Shown here: piece after piece, positions 19,175 to 28,453 of the stretch
Numbering within the stretch: position 1 is the stretch's first letter
Layout of the letters: each line of letters starts with the position of its first letter
Source of the DNA: Pseudomonas sp. R76
GTDB lineage: Bacteria; Pseudomonadota; Gammaproteobacteria; Pseudomonadales; Pseudomonadaceae
DNA length: 64,000 nucleotides
Assembly (NCBI RefSeq): GCF_009834565.1
Contig: NZ_CP019428.1
Span: 620,001 to 684,000, forward strand
Reading direction: 5' to 3'
Notes under the pieces: generated by a model
Databases searched by the model: none
What the model saw: the letters and a program-made list of their open reading frames with translations, nothing else
Told to the model about the DNA's origin: nothing
Translations under genes and position numbers: made by a program

Positions 19175-19783
19175 ATGTCTGCTTCGATCTTGTATATCCA
19201 CGGCTTCAACAGCGCGCCAGCCTCCAACAAGGCCAGCCAGTTGATCACCGTGATGGACAGCCTCGGCCTGGCCGACCAATTGCGCGTGCCGGCCCTGCAT
19301 CACCATCCCCGTCAGGCGATTCCTCAATTGGAGGAGGCCATTGAGCAACTGGGGCGGCCGCTGCTGGTCGGAAGCTCACTCGGCGGCTACTATGCAACCC
19401 ATCTTGCCGAACGCCATGGCCTCAAGGCGCTGTTGGTCAACCCGGCGGTCAGCCCTCATCGGATGTTTGACGGTTACCTGGGCACCCAGAAGAACCTCTA
19501 CACCGATGAAACCTGGGAATTGACCCACGACCACGTCACGGCACTGGCCGAACTGGAAGTGCCGGCCCCGCAGGACGCCGGGCGTTACCAGGTGTGGTTG
19601 CAGACCGGCGATGAAACCCTGGACTATCGCCTCGCCCAGCAGTATTACCGGGCTTGTGCCTTGCGCATCCAGGCGGGTGGCGACCACGGTTACCAAGGTT
19701 TCGCCCAGCAATTGCCGGCCATGTTGAGCTTTGCCGGCATTGGCGCAGATCAGTATCAATCCTTCGATTTTTCTTCACTGTAA
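19175..19783 (+). CDS. yqiA: YqiA/YcfP family alpha/beta-fold esterase
   Basis: A 202-residue alpha/beta hydrolase of the UPF0227 family. It starts with ILYIHGFNSAPASNKA (oxyanion hole region), has the nucleophile elbow GSSLGGYYA and the histidine motif GGDHGYQGF near the end. E. coli YqiA has esterase activity on short acyl esters; the natural substrate is not known. The start follows CGGAGAGCC. It lies 45 bases before parE in the conserved order. Confidence 0.9.
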   Translation: MSASILYIHGFNSAPASNKASQLITVMDSLGLADQLRVPALHHHPRQAIPQLEEAIEQLGRPLLVGSSLGGYYATHLAERHGLKALLVNPAVSPHRMFDGYLGTQKNLYTDETWELTHDHVTALAELEVPAPQDAGRYQVWLQTGDETLDYRLAQQYYRACALRIQAGGDHGYQGFAQQLPAMLSFAGIGADQYQSFDFSSL

Positions 19784-19828
19784 GAATCGCAGGTCACTTT
19801 TTAATCGAACGACTCACGACGAGACCCC

Positions 19829-21733
19829 ATGGCCACTCCCAGCGCTAGCTCTTATAACGCCGACGCCATCGAAGTCCTCTCGGGCCTCGACCCGGTGCGC
19901 AAACGCCCCGGCATGTACACCGACACCAGCCGGCCGAACCACCTTGCCCAGGAAGTCATCGACAACAGCGTCGACGAAGCCTTGGCCGGGCACGCCAAGT
20001 CGGTGCAGGTCATCCTGCACGCCGACCATTCCCTGGAAGTGTCCGACGATGGTCGCGGCATGCCGGTGGACATACACCCGGAAGAGGGTGTGTCGGGCGT
20101 CGAGCTGATCCTCACCAAGCTGCACGCCGGGGGCAAGTTCTCCAACAAGAACTACCAGTTCTCCGGTGGCTTGCACGGTGTGGGCATTTCCGTGGTCAAC
20201 GCTCTGTCGACCCTGGTGCGGGTCAAGGTCAAGCGCGACGGCAACGAGTACCAGATGACGTTCGCCGATGGCTACAAGGCCACCGACCTGGAAGTGGTCG
20301 GCACCGTTGGCAAGCGCAACACCGGCACCAGCGTGTACTTCGCGCCGGACCCGAAATACTTCGATTCGCCCAAATTCTCCATCAGCCGCCTCAAGCACGT
20401 GCTCAAGGCCAAGGCCGTGTTGTGCCCGGGCCTGCTCGTCAGCTTTGAAGACAAAGGCACCGGCGAAAAGGTCGAGTGGCATTACGAAGACGGCCTGCGC
20501 TCCTACCTGGAAGATTCCGTCAGTGATTTTGAACGCCTGCCCAACGAGCCGTTCTGCGGCAGCCTGGCCGGTAATAAAGAAGCCGTCGACTGGGCGCTGC
20601 TGTGGTTGCCGGAAGGTGGCGACAGCGTGCAGGAAAGCTACGTCAACCTGATCCCCACGGCCCAGGGCGGCACCCACGTCAACGGTTTGCGCCAGGGTTT
20701 GCTGGATGCCATGCGCGAATTCTGCGAATACCGCAGCCTTTTGCCGCGCGGCGTGAAGCTGGCGCCGGAAGACGTGTGGGAGCGCATCGCGTTCGTGCTG
20801 TCGATGAAGATGCAGGAACCGCAATTCTCCGGCCAGACCAAAGAACGCCTCTCGTCCCGTGAGGCGGCGGCGTTTGTTTCCGGTGTGGTCAAGGACGCGT
20901 TCAGCCTGTGGCTCAACGAGCATCCGGAACTGGGCCTGGCCCTGGCGGAACTGGCGATCAACAACGCCGGCCGTCGTTTGAAAGCCAGCAAAAAGGTCGA
21001 GCGCAAGCGCATCACCCAAGGCCCGGCATTGCCAGGCAAGCTGGCCGATTGCGCCGGGCAAGACCCAATGCGTTCCGAGCTGTTCCTGGTGGAAGGTGAC
21101 TCCGCCGGTGGTTCCGCCAAGCAAGCGCGGGACAAGGAGTTCCAGGCGATCCTGCCGTTGCGCGGCAAGATCCTCAACACCTGGGAAGTCGATGGCAGCG
21201 AAGTCCTCGCCAGCCAGGAAGTGCACAACATCGCCGTGGCCATCGGCGTTGACCCTGGCGCGGCGGACATGAGCCAGCTGCGCTACGGCAAAATCTGCAT
21301 CCTCGCCGACGCCGACTCCGACGGTTTGCACATCGCTACCTTGCTGTGCGCGCTGTTCGTCCAGCACTTCCGCCCGTTGGTGGATGCCGGCCACGTCTAC
21401 GTCGCCATGCCGCCGCTGTACCGCATCGACCTGGGCAAAGAGATTTTCTACGCCCTGGACGAAGCCGAGCGCGATGGCATCCTCGACCGCCTCGTCGCCG
21501 AGAAAAAACGCGGCAAGCCACAGGTCACGCGATTCAAAGGCCTGGGTGAAATGAACCCGCCGCAGCTGCGCGAAACCACCATGGACCCGAACACGCGGCG
21601 CCTGGTGCAGTTGACCCTGGAAGACTTCGCTGGCACCTCGGAAATGATGGACATGCTGCTGGCGAAGAAGCGTGCCCCGGACCGTAAAGCCTGGCTGGAA
21701 TCCAAAGGCAACCTGGCCGAGGTTCTGGGCTGA
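19829..21733 (+). CDS. parE: DNA topoisomerase IV subunit B (ParE)
   Basis: The ATPase subunit of topoisomerase IV, which decatenates daughter chromosomes with ParC. It is 634 residues. The GHKL ATPase comes first (VIDNSVDEALAGHA, DDGRGMPVD, GLHGVGISVVNALS). The TOPRIM domain has LVEGDSAGGSAKQARD and DADSDGLHI. The C-terminus holds FKGLGEMNPPQLRET. Its stop overlaps the next start (TGATG). parE and parC are separated here only by two small exported-protein genes. Confidence 0.98.
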   Translation: MATPSASSYNADAIEVLSGLDPVRKRPGMYTDTSRPNHLAQEVIDNSVDEALAGHAKSVQVILHADHSLEVSDDGRGMPVDIHPEEGVSGVELILTKLHAGGKFSNKNYQFSGGLHGVGISVVNALSTLVRVKVKRDGNEYQMTFADGYKATDLEVVGTVGKRNTGTSVYFAPDPKYFDSPKFSISRLKHVLKAKAVLCPGLLVSFEDKGTGEKVEWHYEDGLRSYLEDSVSDFERLPNEPFCGSLAGNKEAVDWALLWLPEGGDSVQESYVNLIPTAQGGTHVNGLRQGLLDAMREFCEYRSLLPRGVKLAPEDVWERIAFVLSMKMQEPQFSGQTKERLSSREAAAFVSGVVKDAFSLWLNEHPELGLALAELAINNAGRRLKASKKVERKRITQGPALPGKLADCAGQDPMRSELFLVEGDSAGGSAKQARDKEFQAILPLRGKILNTWEVDGSEVLASQEVHNIAVAIGVDPGAADMSQLRYGKICILADADSDGLHIATLLCALFVQHFRPLVDAGHVYVAMPPLYRIDLGKEIFYALDEAERDGILDRLVAEKKRGKPQVTRFKGLGEMNPPQLRETTMDPNTRRLVQLTLEDFAGTSEMMDMLLAKKRAPDRKAWLESKGNLAEVLG

Positions 21734-22728
21734 TGCGCACAGGCTTCGCCCTGGCGATCCTGATGTTGAGCGGGTTGGCGGCCACCTCAGTGGCTGCCGC
21801 GCCCGTGGCTGAACTCAAGCTGGTTTCCGAACACCCGGTGGACGGCATGCGCGGCGGCAACCTCTCGGGCCTGGCGCTGTGTGGCAAAGACTTGTGGACG
21901 GTTTCAGACCGCGATGACGATCAAATCTATCGCCTGGATATCAGCGCGCCGACCTGGCAAGCCGAAACGGTAAAGATCGACGTGCCACCGGTGCCCGAGT
22001 CCGGCTTGCCCTGGGGTTTGCGCTCGCGCACCAAGGCCGCGTCGTTCATTCGTGGTGGCGACCTGGATTTTGAAGGCATCACCTGTGACGCAGCCGGTAA
22101 CCGTTACATTGTCAGCGAAGCCCACGCGGCCGTGCTGCAAGTGCCGGTGGAGGGCGCGGTGCAGTGGTTGAAGATTGCCCCGAGCATGGTGCGTGAAGCC
22201 CGGGCCAGCGGCATGTTGCTGCATTTCAACGCGTTGTTTGAAGGCCTGGCGATTAACCCGCAAGGCAATCAGATTTGGCTGGCGGCCGAGCGTGAGCGGC
22301 GTGGCCTGATCTCGATCAAGCGCGGGCAAAGCGTCTGGGATTGCGACGGCCCTTGCGTGTTGTTGAGCGAAGCCGGCCAGGAAGTGCAGCCGGCGCAGTT
22401 CACCAATGCCAAGGCGGTGTCCAAGGATTTCGCCGACCTGGTGCTGTTCAACGGCAAGCTGTTTACCCTGGAACGCAATGCGTTCCAGATTTGCCGGCGC
22501 GATGCGGTCACGGCCAAAGTCGAGCTGTGCTGGTCGTTTGCCGATGAAACCCTGGCGCCAAACCGGCGTTATGCTCAGCCGTATGGCCTGGCCGAAGCCC
22601 TGGTGGTGGATGCCGACGGTGCCTGGTTGGGTATCGACAACAATTTCGGCCCGCGCGCCGATGGTGAAAAACGCCCTGTGGTCTATCGTTTCGCCGCCCC
22701 GGCAGGTGGTTGGAGCGCCCAGCCATGA
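21733..22728 (+). CDS. exported esterase-like/phytase-like beta-propeller protein
   Basis: A 331-residue exported protein. The signal peptide MRTGFALAILMLSGLAATSV ends near AAAPVA. The rest fits the 'esterase-like activity of phytase' family, with blades such as NLSGLALCGKDLWTVSDRDD, DLDFEGITCDAAGNRYIVSE and LFEGLAINPQGNQIWLAAER. The substrate is unknown, and the family label is from predicted fold rather than proven activity. It starts on the last base of the parE stop codon and overlaps the next gene by 4 bases, so the four genes parE to parC form one operon. Matches PA4966. Confidence 0.78.
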   Translation: MRTGFALAILMLSGLAATSVAAAPVAELKLVSEHPVDGMRGGNLSGLALCGKDLWTVSDRDDDQIYRLDISAPTWQAETVKIDVPPVPESGLPWGLRSRTKAASFIRGGDLDFEGITCDAAGNRYIVSEAHAAVLQVPVEGAVQWLKIAPSMVREARASGMLLHFNALFEGLAINPQGNQIWLAAERERRGLISIKRGQSVWDCDGPCVLLSEAGQEVQPAQFTNAKAVSKDFADLVLFNGKLFTLERNAFQICRRDAVTAKVELCWSFADETLAPNRRYAQPYGLAEALVVDADGAWLGIDNNFGPRADGEKRPVVYRFAAPAGGWSAQP

Positions 22729-23246
22729 GCGCGCAACCGCCTGGCAAGCGCGCCGGACGTGTATTGATGTTTGTGGCGTGGGGCGCCGGGCTGTTTTTGG
22801 CTACGCGGTTTTTTGGGCAGTGGGAGGCGCGTCAGGAAAATCCCAATGCTGTGGTGACCTCGGAGCAACATGAGGGTTACATCGAAGTGAAATTGCTGGG
22901 CAATGGCCAGGGGCATTTTGTTGCCAGCGGCCAGATTAACGCTCAGCCGGTGGTGTTTATGCTCGATACCGGGGCGACCGATGTGGCGGTGCCGGCCGAA
23001 TTGGCCGACCACCTCGGGCTTAAACGTGGCCTGCCGGTGACCTTGAGCACCGCCAACGGCCGTGTTCAGGGCTATCGCACCCACCTCGACCGCCTGAAAC
23101 TGGGCGATATCGTCCTGCAGGACGTGCGCGCGATAGTCGCGCCGGGCTTGGACGGGGAACAGGTGCTGCTGGGCATGAGTGCATTGAAACAACTTGAATT
23201 TACCCAGCGCAGCGGCACATTGCTGCTGCGCCAGACCAAACAATGA
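22725..23246 (+). CDS. retropepsin-like aspartic protease, membrane-anchored
   Basis: A 173-residue protein. One N-terminal membrane anchor ([19 protein letters not shown]) precedes a periplasmic clan AA domain. The catalytic motif is [13 protein letters not shown], and [11 protein letters not shown] and [12 protein letters not shown] match the flap and the second conserved part of the TIGR02281-type family. Like retroviral proteases it should work as a dimer. Targets are unknown. The ATG at 22725 overlaps the previous stop (ATGA), and parC starts 10 bases after its end. Matches PA4965. Confidence 0.85.
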   Translation: MSAQPPGKRAGRVLMFVAWGAGLFLATRFFGQWEARQENPNAVVTSEQHEGYIEVKLLGNGQGHFVASGQINAQPVVFMLDTGATDVAVPAELADHLGLKRGLPVTLSTANGRVQGYRTHLDRLKLGDIVLQDVRAIVAPGLDGEQVLLGMSALKQLEFTQRSGTLLLRQTKQ

Positions 23247-23256
23247 TGAGGCCCGC

Positions 23257-25521
23257 ATGAGTGACATCCTCGCAGACAGCTTAGATGGCGTAGAACGCCG
23301 GTCGCTGGCTGACTTCACCGAAAATGCCTACCTCAACTACTCCATGTACGTGATCATGGACCGTGCCTTGCCGCATATCGGCGACGGCCTGAAGCCTGTA
23401 CAGCGGCGCATTATCTACGCCATGAGTGAGTTGGGCCTGGACGCAGATTCCAAGCACAAGAAGTCGGCGCGTACCGTCGGTGACGTGCTCGGCAAGTTCC
23501 ACCCGCACGGCGACTCGGCGTGCTACGAAGCCATGGTGCTGATGGCCCAGCCGTTCAGCTACCGCTACACGCTGGTAGACGGCCAGGGTAACTGGGGTGC
23601 ACCGGATGATCCCAAGTCCTTCGCCGCAATGCGCTACACCGAAGCGCGCCTGTCGCGCTACTCGGAAGTGCTGCTCAGCGAGTTGGGCCAGGGCACCGCG
23701 AACTGGGGTCCTAACTTCGACGGCACGCTGGACGAGCCGCTGGTGTTGCCGGCACGTTTGCCGAATATCCTGCTCAATGGCACCACTGGCATCGCGGTCG
23801 GCATGGCCACTGACGTGCCGCCGCATAACCTGCGCGAAGTCGCCGCTGCCTGCGTGCGCTTGCTGGATGAGCCAAAGGCCACGGTCGAACAGCTCTGCGA
23901 GCATATTCAGGGGCCGGATTACCCGACCGAAGCGGAAATCATCACGCCGCGCGCCGACCTGCTGAAGATGTACGAAACCGGCAAAGGCTCGGTGCGCATG
24001 CGCGCCGTGTACCACATCGAAGACGGTGACATTATTGTCACCGCGCTGCCGCACCAGGTGTCCGGCGCCAAGGTGCTCGAGCAGATCGCCGCACTGATGC
24101 AGGCCAAACCGTCGAAACTGCCGCAAGTTGCCGACCTGCGTGACGAGTCCGACCACGAAAACCCGTGCCGCATCGTGATCATCCCGACCAACAGCCGGGT
24201 CGACCACGAAGTGCTGATGCAGCACCTGTTTGCCAGCACCGACTTGGAGTCGAGCTACCGGGTCAACGTCAACATCATCGGCCTGGACGGCAAGCCGCAG
24301 CTGAAAAACCTGCGCAACTTGCTGGTGGAGTGGCTGGAGTTCCGCGTACAGACCGTGCGCCGCCGCCTGCAATTCCGCCTCGACAAGGTTGAGCGCCGCC
24401 TGCACCTGTTGGACGGCTTGCTGATTGCCTACCTCAACCTGGACGAAGTGATCCACATCATTCGTACCGCCGAGCACCCGAAAGCCGAGCTGATCGCGCG
24501 TTTCGAGCTGAGCGAGATCCAGGCCGACTACATCCTCGACACCCGTTTGCGTCAGTTGGCGCGACTGGAAGAGATGAAGTTGCGTGATGAGCAGGACGCA
24601 CTGCTTAAGGAGCAAGCCAAGCTGCAAGCCCTGTTGGGCAGCGAAGCCAAGCTGAAGAAGCTGGTGCGCACTGAGTTGATCAAAGACGCCGAAACCTATG
24701 GTGATGACCGTCGGTCGCCAATCGTCGAGCGTGCTGAAGCGAAAGCGCTGACAGAAACCGAGCTGTTGCCTAACGAGAAAATTACCGTCGTTCTGTCGGA
24801 AAAGGGTTGGGTTCGTTCCGCCAAGGGGCATGATATTGACGCCACCGGCCTGTCGTACAAGGCCGGTGATGGCTTCAAGACCGCTGCTGCCGGGCGTTCC
24901 AACCAGTTTGCGGTGTTTATCGACTCTACCGGGCGCAGTTACTCGGTGCCGGCGCATACCTTGCCTTCAGCACGTGGCCAGGGCGAACCGCTGACCGGTC
25001 GACTCACGCCGCCACCGGGGGCGAATTTCGAATGTGTGCTGCTGCCGGACGATGATTCGCTGTATGTGATCGCCTCCGACGCGGGCTACGGCTTCGTGGT
25101 CAAGGGTGAAGACCTGCAGGCCAAGAACAAGGCGGGCAAGGCATTGTTGAGTTTGCCGAACAACGCCAAGGTGATCCTGCCGCGTACGGTGGAAGACCGC
25201 GAGAGCAACTGGCTGGCGTCGGTGACCACCGAAGGGCGTTTGCTGGTGTTCAAAATCAGTGACTTGCCGCAGCTGGGTAAGGGCAAGGGCAACAAGATTA
25301 TTGGGATTCCCGGGGAGCGAGTGGCCAGTCGCGAAGAGTACGTGACCGACATCGCGGTGATCCCGGAAGGCTCTACCTTGGTACTCCAGGCCGGCAAACG
25401 CACGCTGTCGTTACGCCCCGACGACCTGGAACACTACAAGGGTGAGCGTGGCCGACGCGGTAACAAACTGCCGCGCGGCTTCCAGCGAGTGGACGCTTTG
25501 TTGGTCGAAACGCCGGTTTAA
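23257..25521 (+). CDS. parC: DNA topoisomerase IV subunit A (ParC)
   Basis: The DNA-cleaving subunit of topoisomerase IV, 754 residues. The winged-helix region contains [14 protein letters not shown], with wild-type Ser87 and Glu91 at the quinolone-resistance positions. The catalytic tyrosine is in [10 protein letters not shown]. The C-terminal half forms the DNA-wrapping propeller ([20 protein letters not shown]). I start at ATG 23257 (MSDILADSL); an open frame from 23194 overlaps the protease gene. It forms an operon with parE. Confidence 0.98.
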   Translation: MSDILADSLDGVERRSLADFTENAYLNYSMYVIMDRALPHIGDGLKPVQRRIIYAMSELGLDADSKHKKSARTVGDVLGKFHPHGDSACYEAMVLMAQPFSYRYTLVDGQGNWGAPDDPKSFAAMRYTEARLSRYSEVLLSELGQGTANWGPNFDGTLDEPLVLPARLPNILLNGTTGIAVGMATDVPPHNLREVAAACVRLLDEPKATVEQLCEHIQGPDYPTEAEIITPRADLLKMYETGKGSVRMRAVYHIEDGDIIVTALPHQVSGAKVLEQIAALMQAKPSKLPQVADLRDESDHENPCRIVIIPTNSRVDHEVLMQHLFASTDLESSYRVNVNIIGLDGKPQLKNLRNLLVEWLEFRVQTVRRRLQFRLDKVERRLHLLDGLLIAYLNLDEVIHIIRTAEHPKAELIARFELSEIQADYILDTRLRQLARLEEMKLRDEQDALLKEQAKLQALLGSEAKLKKLVRTELIKDAETYGDDRRSPIVERAEAKALTETELLPNEKITVVLSEKGWVRSAKGHDIDATGLSYKAGDGFKTAAAGRSNQFAVFIDSTGRSYSVPAHTLPSARGQGEPLTGRLTPPPGANFECVLLPDDDSLYVIASDAGYGFVVKGEDLQAKNKAGKALLSLPNNAKVILPRTVEDRESNWLASVTTEGRLLVFKISDLPQLGKGKGNKIIGIPGERVASREEYVTDIAVIPEGSTLVLQAGKRTLSLRPDDLEHYKGERGRRGNKLPRGFQRVDALLVETPV

Positions 25522-25537
25522 AGCGTATTAGAGCCCT

Positions 25538-25563
25538 CGATCTACGATTTAACCCGTAGATCG
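25538..25563 (+). other. perfect stem-loop between parC and the PqiC-like gene
   Basis: CGATCTACG and CGTAGATCG form a 9-base perfect inverted repeat with an 8-base loop. There is no T-run after it, so it is not a typical terminator. It could be an mRNA stabiliser, an attenuator or a protein-binding site. Confidence 0.5.
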
Positions 25564-25697
25564 GCGCTTTCGCGCTGGAGTCATGGCGCATATTCACGGA
25601 TGATATGGCCTTTCCAGCGCCGGCGTGGCCGAGCGTGTTTAGGTTATTTTTAGTATTACATTGTGGTTCGCCTTGTGGCAGCCACCTGGATGGGATG

Positions 25698-26405
25698 ATG
25701 ACTGCTCCACGCCTTCCTCTATTTTTGATGCTCGCTGGCCTTTTGGGGCTGGCGGGTTGCAGCACGCACCAGCCGGTGTCGCTGTACCAGCTGGACAGCG
25801 GAAGTCCGGCTCAGCCAGCCCAAACCGCTGGCATGGCTGTGTTGTTGGGTCCGGTAGTGGTTGCTGACTACCTGCAACGCGAAACCCTGCTGCAACGTCA
25901 GAACGACGGCAGCTTGCAAGGTTCCACCGATGGCCGTTGGGCAGGCAGTTTGTCGTCCGATATCAACCAGCTGATGTTGCGTCAGGTGGCGGGTCATTTG
26001 GACAGCCAGCGCGTGGTGCTGGCGCCTGCGCCAGCCGGGTTCACGCCGGATGTGCAGGTGTTGCTGACCATTACCCGACTCGACTCGGGTGCTTCGCAGC
26101 CGGCGATCCTGGATGCACAGTGGCGCTTGATCGACCGCCGTGGCCAGGTGCGCGATAACCGCATCGTGCACCTGCAGGAAGAACACACCGGCACTACCGC
26201 GTCCCAGGTCCAGGCCCAAGGTGTGTTGTTGCAGCATCTGGCGCAGCAGTTATCGGTGGCGCTCAAGCCATTGGCTAACCAGCCGTCGGTTGCCGAAGCA
26301 CCGCGTAAGCAGGCGCCGGCGCAGGCCAAGCCGGCAGCCCCGGAAAAGCCGAAGATGCCGATGGCTACGCCGATTCGTACGGATATGGAAGTGTTCAGGT
26401 TCTGA
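25698..26405 (+). CDS. PqiC/YmbA-type ABC transport auxiliary lipoprotein
   Basis: A lipoprotein of about 235 residues. The signal peptide MTAPRLPLFLMLAGLLGLAG ends at the lipobox LAGC. The following STHQPVSLYQLDSG, LGPVVVADYLQRETLLQRQN and SLSSDINQLMLRQVAGHL are typical of the ABC_trans_aux/PqiC domain, outer-membrane lipoproteins that dock periplasmic MCE-type lipid-transport tunnels. A Pro/Ala/Lys-rich tail follows. ATG 25695 and 25698 are adjacent and I cannot decide firmly. No PqiA or PqiB partner lies nearby. A terminator follows at 26424. Confidence 0.8.
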   Translation: MTAPRLPLFLMLAGLLGLAGCSTHQPVSLYQLDSGSPAQPAQTAGMAVLLGPVVVADYLQRETLLQRQNDGSLQGSTDGRWAGSLSSDINQLMLRQVAGHLDSQRVVLAPAPAGFTPDVQVLLTITRLDSGASQPAILDAQWRLIDRRGQVRDNRIVHLQEEHTGTTASQVQAQGVLLQHLAQQLSVALKPLANQPSVAEAPRKQAPAQAKPAAPEKPKMPMATPIRTDMEVFRF

Positions 26406-26423
26406 TCTGAATAGCGCAAAAAC

Positions 26424-26453
26424 AAAAGGCCCGCTTACTCAGCGGGCCTTTTT
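26424..26453 (+). terminator. Rho-independent terminator after the PqiC-like gene
   Basis: AAAAGGCCCGCT and AGCGGGCCTTTT form a 12-base stem with a short loop and a T-run. It closes the parE-to-pqiC unit. Confidence 0.9.
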
Positions 26454-26465
26454 GTTGATCGTGTT

Positions 26466-26592
26466 GATCGTTCCCACGCTCTGCGTGGGAACGCAGTCCG
26501 TGACGCTCTGCGTCACCCCTTGCACATGGCTCGGGCCTGGCCGGACGCGGAGCGTCCCAAGAGGCATTCCCACGCAGAGCGTGGGAACGATC
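26466..26592. repeat. 127-bp compound palindromic repeat, copy 3
   Basis: Same family as 4948-5060, with a longer centre that includes CACATGGCTCGGGCCTGG. It is followed after 53 bases by another copy. Together with the terminator, the two copies fill 26406-26783; I see nothing else there. Confidence 0.9.
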
Positions 26593-26645
26593 AGTGGGTA
26601 GTCTTAGGGCTTTGTACGGCTACATCAATCACCCGCTTACTCATT

Positions 26646-26771
26646 GATCGTTCCCACGCTCTGCGTGGGAATGCAGCCAGTGACGCTCTGCGTCACCCTC
26701 GCACATGGCCTGGGCCTGGCGGGACGCGGAGCGTCCCAAGAGGCATTCCCACGCAGAGCGTGGGAACGATC
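26646..26771. repeat. 126-bp compound palindromic repeat, copy 4
   Basis: Nearly identical to copy 3 and in the same orientation. It ends 12 bases before the stop of the convergent AhpA-like gene. The high similarity, including the centre, suggests local duplication of the element. Confidence 0.9.
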
Positions 26772-26783
26772 AGCGGGTGGTCT

Positions 26784-28319
26784 TTAGAGTTTTGTACGGG
26801 TCTCATGCATCCGCGCCAACTGGCGTTCCAGCATCGATGGATACGGCTCCATCAACCGCTCCACACAGCTCGCGCCTTCAGGGCTGGCAATCGGGCGGAT
26901 ACGCGCGCGTTGGCGGATCAAGGTGTCTTCACTGATCTTGCGCTCCACCAGCAACAGGTTGCGGCTGTGTTGCGACAAGGCCAGCGCATCCTGGGCGATC
27001 TCGGTCAGCAGCAGGTCGATCTGGCTCATGCCGAACAGATCATCGCCCACGGTCAGGCCAAGCTGCAGCTGCAAGGTGATGCCACTGTCGGCCACTTCGA
27101 TCTGCAGGGCATGGCCCAGGGCGCGCAACAACTCGCCGCAGCAGATCGCGTTGGTCAGATAGTCTTCCCCGCTGTCTTCGCTATGGAACAGCATCAGCGT
27201 GCTGCCATCGTTCAGGGTGTGCAGCTCGCTCTGATACAGCGAAGCAGCCTGGTCCAGGCAGTCACGGTAGCGTTCCAGCAGTTCGGTCAAGCGCGCACGC
27301 GGCAGGCGGCGCAATTGGTCCTGGGCACCCAGTTGCACGGCCAATACGGCGCTGTGCTGAGGTTCGGTGTTCTTCACCGGTGCAGGCTTTGGCGCAACGG
27401 CCGGGGCGGCAGCCGAGGTGTCGCGCAAGTCGGAGAACGGATCTTCATCATCCAGTTCATCTTCCTCGGCCTTGATGATCTGGCGCGTTGCAGGCTTGAG
27501 GCCCGCCACCGGCGCGCTTTCGTCAAAGCCCGGGTCACGCAAGTCGCGCACTTCAAACTCGGGTTCGTCTGCGTCGTAGTCGGTGTCGTCGTACTCAGGC
27601 TCGGGTTCAACCTCGGGCACTACAGGTTCCGGGGCGAAACTGGCGTGGAGTTGGCGGGCGAGGTCGCCGATCTCATCCTGGCGGTCAGTGGCCGGGGTGT
27701 GCTCGTCGATATCGCGCAGCCAGATGCGCAGTTGCATCAACGGCGTGGAGATATGCCGACCCAGGCGCAAACTCAGGGCCAGGGCCAAGGCCAGCAGGAT
27801 CGCGCTGAGAATGCCCATGCTCTGCAGGCTGATGGTCATCGGCTGCTGGAATTGCTGCATGTCGAGGCTGATGCGCAGTTGGCCGGCCTTCACATCCTGA
27901 AACGTGATGTTGCTCTGGTACAGGCCTTCGGCCTCACCCAACAGGCCGTTTTTCGGGCGCTGCCCGGCTTCGGCCATGATCCGGTTGTCCACGCTATAGA
28001 TAGCGGCGTGAGCCACCAGCGGGTTCTTGGTCAGGTTATTGAGCAGCACGTTGAGGCTGAGGATGTCGTTGGACACCAGCAGCTCAGTCGCCGAGGTGGC
28101 GGTCTGAGTGGTCAAGCTCTCGCCCAGGGCGTCGGCTTGCTCGTGCATGGCCTGCTTGAACTGCAAACCCATCACACAGGCGTAGATCACCAAGGCCAGA
28201 GCGACCAGGATCACGTTATGGCTGGCGATGCGTAATGCGATCGGTACACGGCGGTGGCGCAGTGCCCGGAAGATCAGCAGGAAGAAGTTATCGGTTTTTA
28301 CTGGCGTAGGCCGGTTCAC
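26784..28319 (-). CDS. AhpA/YtjB (Smp) family membrane protein with extra C-terminal domain
   Basis: A 511-residue inner-membrane protein divergent from serB, as smp/ytjB is in E. coli. A helix at about 35-54 (ILVALALVIYACVMGLQF), a periplasmic region and a second helix (MGILSAILLALALALSLRLG) form the SMP_2 part. A HAMP-like segment (RHISTPLMQLRIWLRDIDEH) follows, then an acidic low-complexity linker. The last ~170 residues resemble a degenerate class III nucleotide cyclase fold: AVLAVQL, then RLTELLERYRDCLDQAA, LNDGSTLMLF and LQLGLTVGDDLFG. This last point is inference and catalytic residues seem incomplete. Function unknown; Vibrio AhpA affects haemolysis. Confidence 0.75.
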   Translation of the reverse strand: MNRPTPVKTDNFFLLIFRALRHRRVPIALRIASHNVILVALALVIYACVMGLQFKQAMHEQADALGESLTTQTATSATELLVSNDILSLNVLLNNLTKNPLVAHAAIYSVDNRIMAEAGQRPKNGLLGEAEGLYQSNITFQDVKAGQLRISLDMQQFQQPMTISLQSMGILSAILLALALALSLRLGRHISTPLMQLRIWLRDIDEHTPATDRQDEIGDLARQLHASFAPEPVVPEVEPEPEYDDTDYDADEPEFEVRDLRDPGFDESAPVAGLKPATRQIIKAEEDELDDEDPFSDLRDTSAAAPAVAPKPAPVKNTEPQHSAVLAVQLGAQDQLRRLPRARLTELLERYRDCLDQAASLYQSELHTLNDGSTLMLFHSEDSGEDYLTNAICCGELLRALGHALQIEVADSGITLQLQLGLTVGDDLFGMSQIDLLLTEIAQDALALSQHSRNLLLVERKISEDTLIRQRARIRPIASPEGASCVERLMEPYPSMLERQLARMHETRTKL

Positions 28320-28453
28320 TTGAGCTCGGCTCTTTAGTCCGTGAAGTTGACGCGCAGTATAGCGACAGGCCTAGGACCGGCAAAGCGCTGGCTGTGCCCG
28401 ATGGTCACTGAAAGTGGGTAGAATGCGGTTTTTTTCCAGCCTGGGGGTGCGCT

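Noticed and set aside
23497..23540. A quinolone-resistance change in ParC
   Set aside because: Ser87 and Glu91 are the wild-type residues.
26520..28235. A 571-codon plus-strand frame across two repeats and the AhpA-like gene
   Set aside because: It begins inside palindromic repeats and continues as the antisense of a gene with clear membrane helices and family features.
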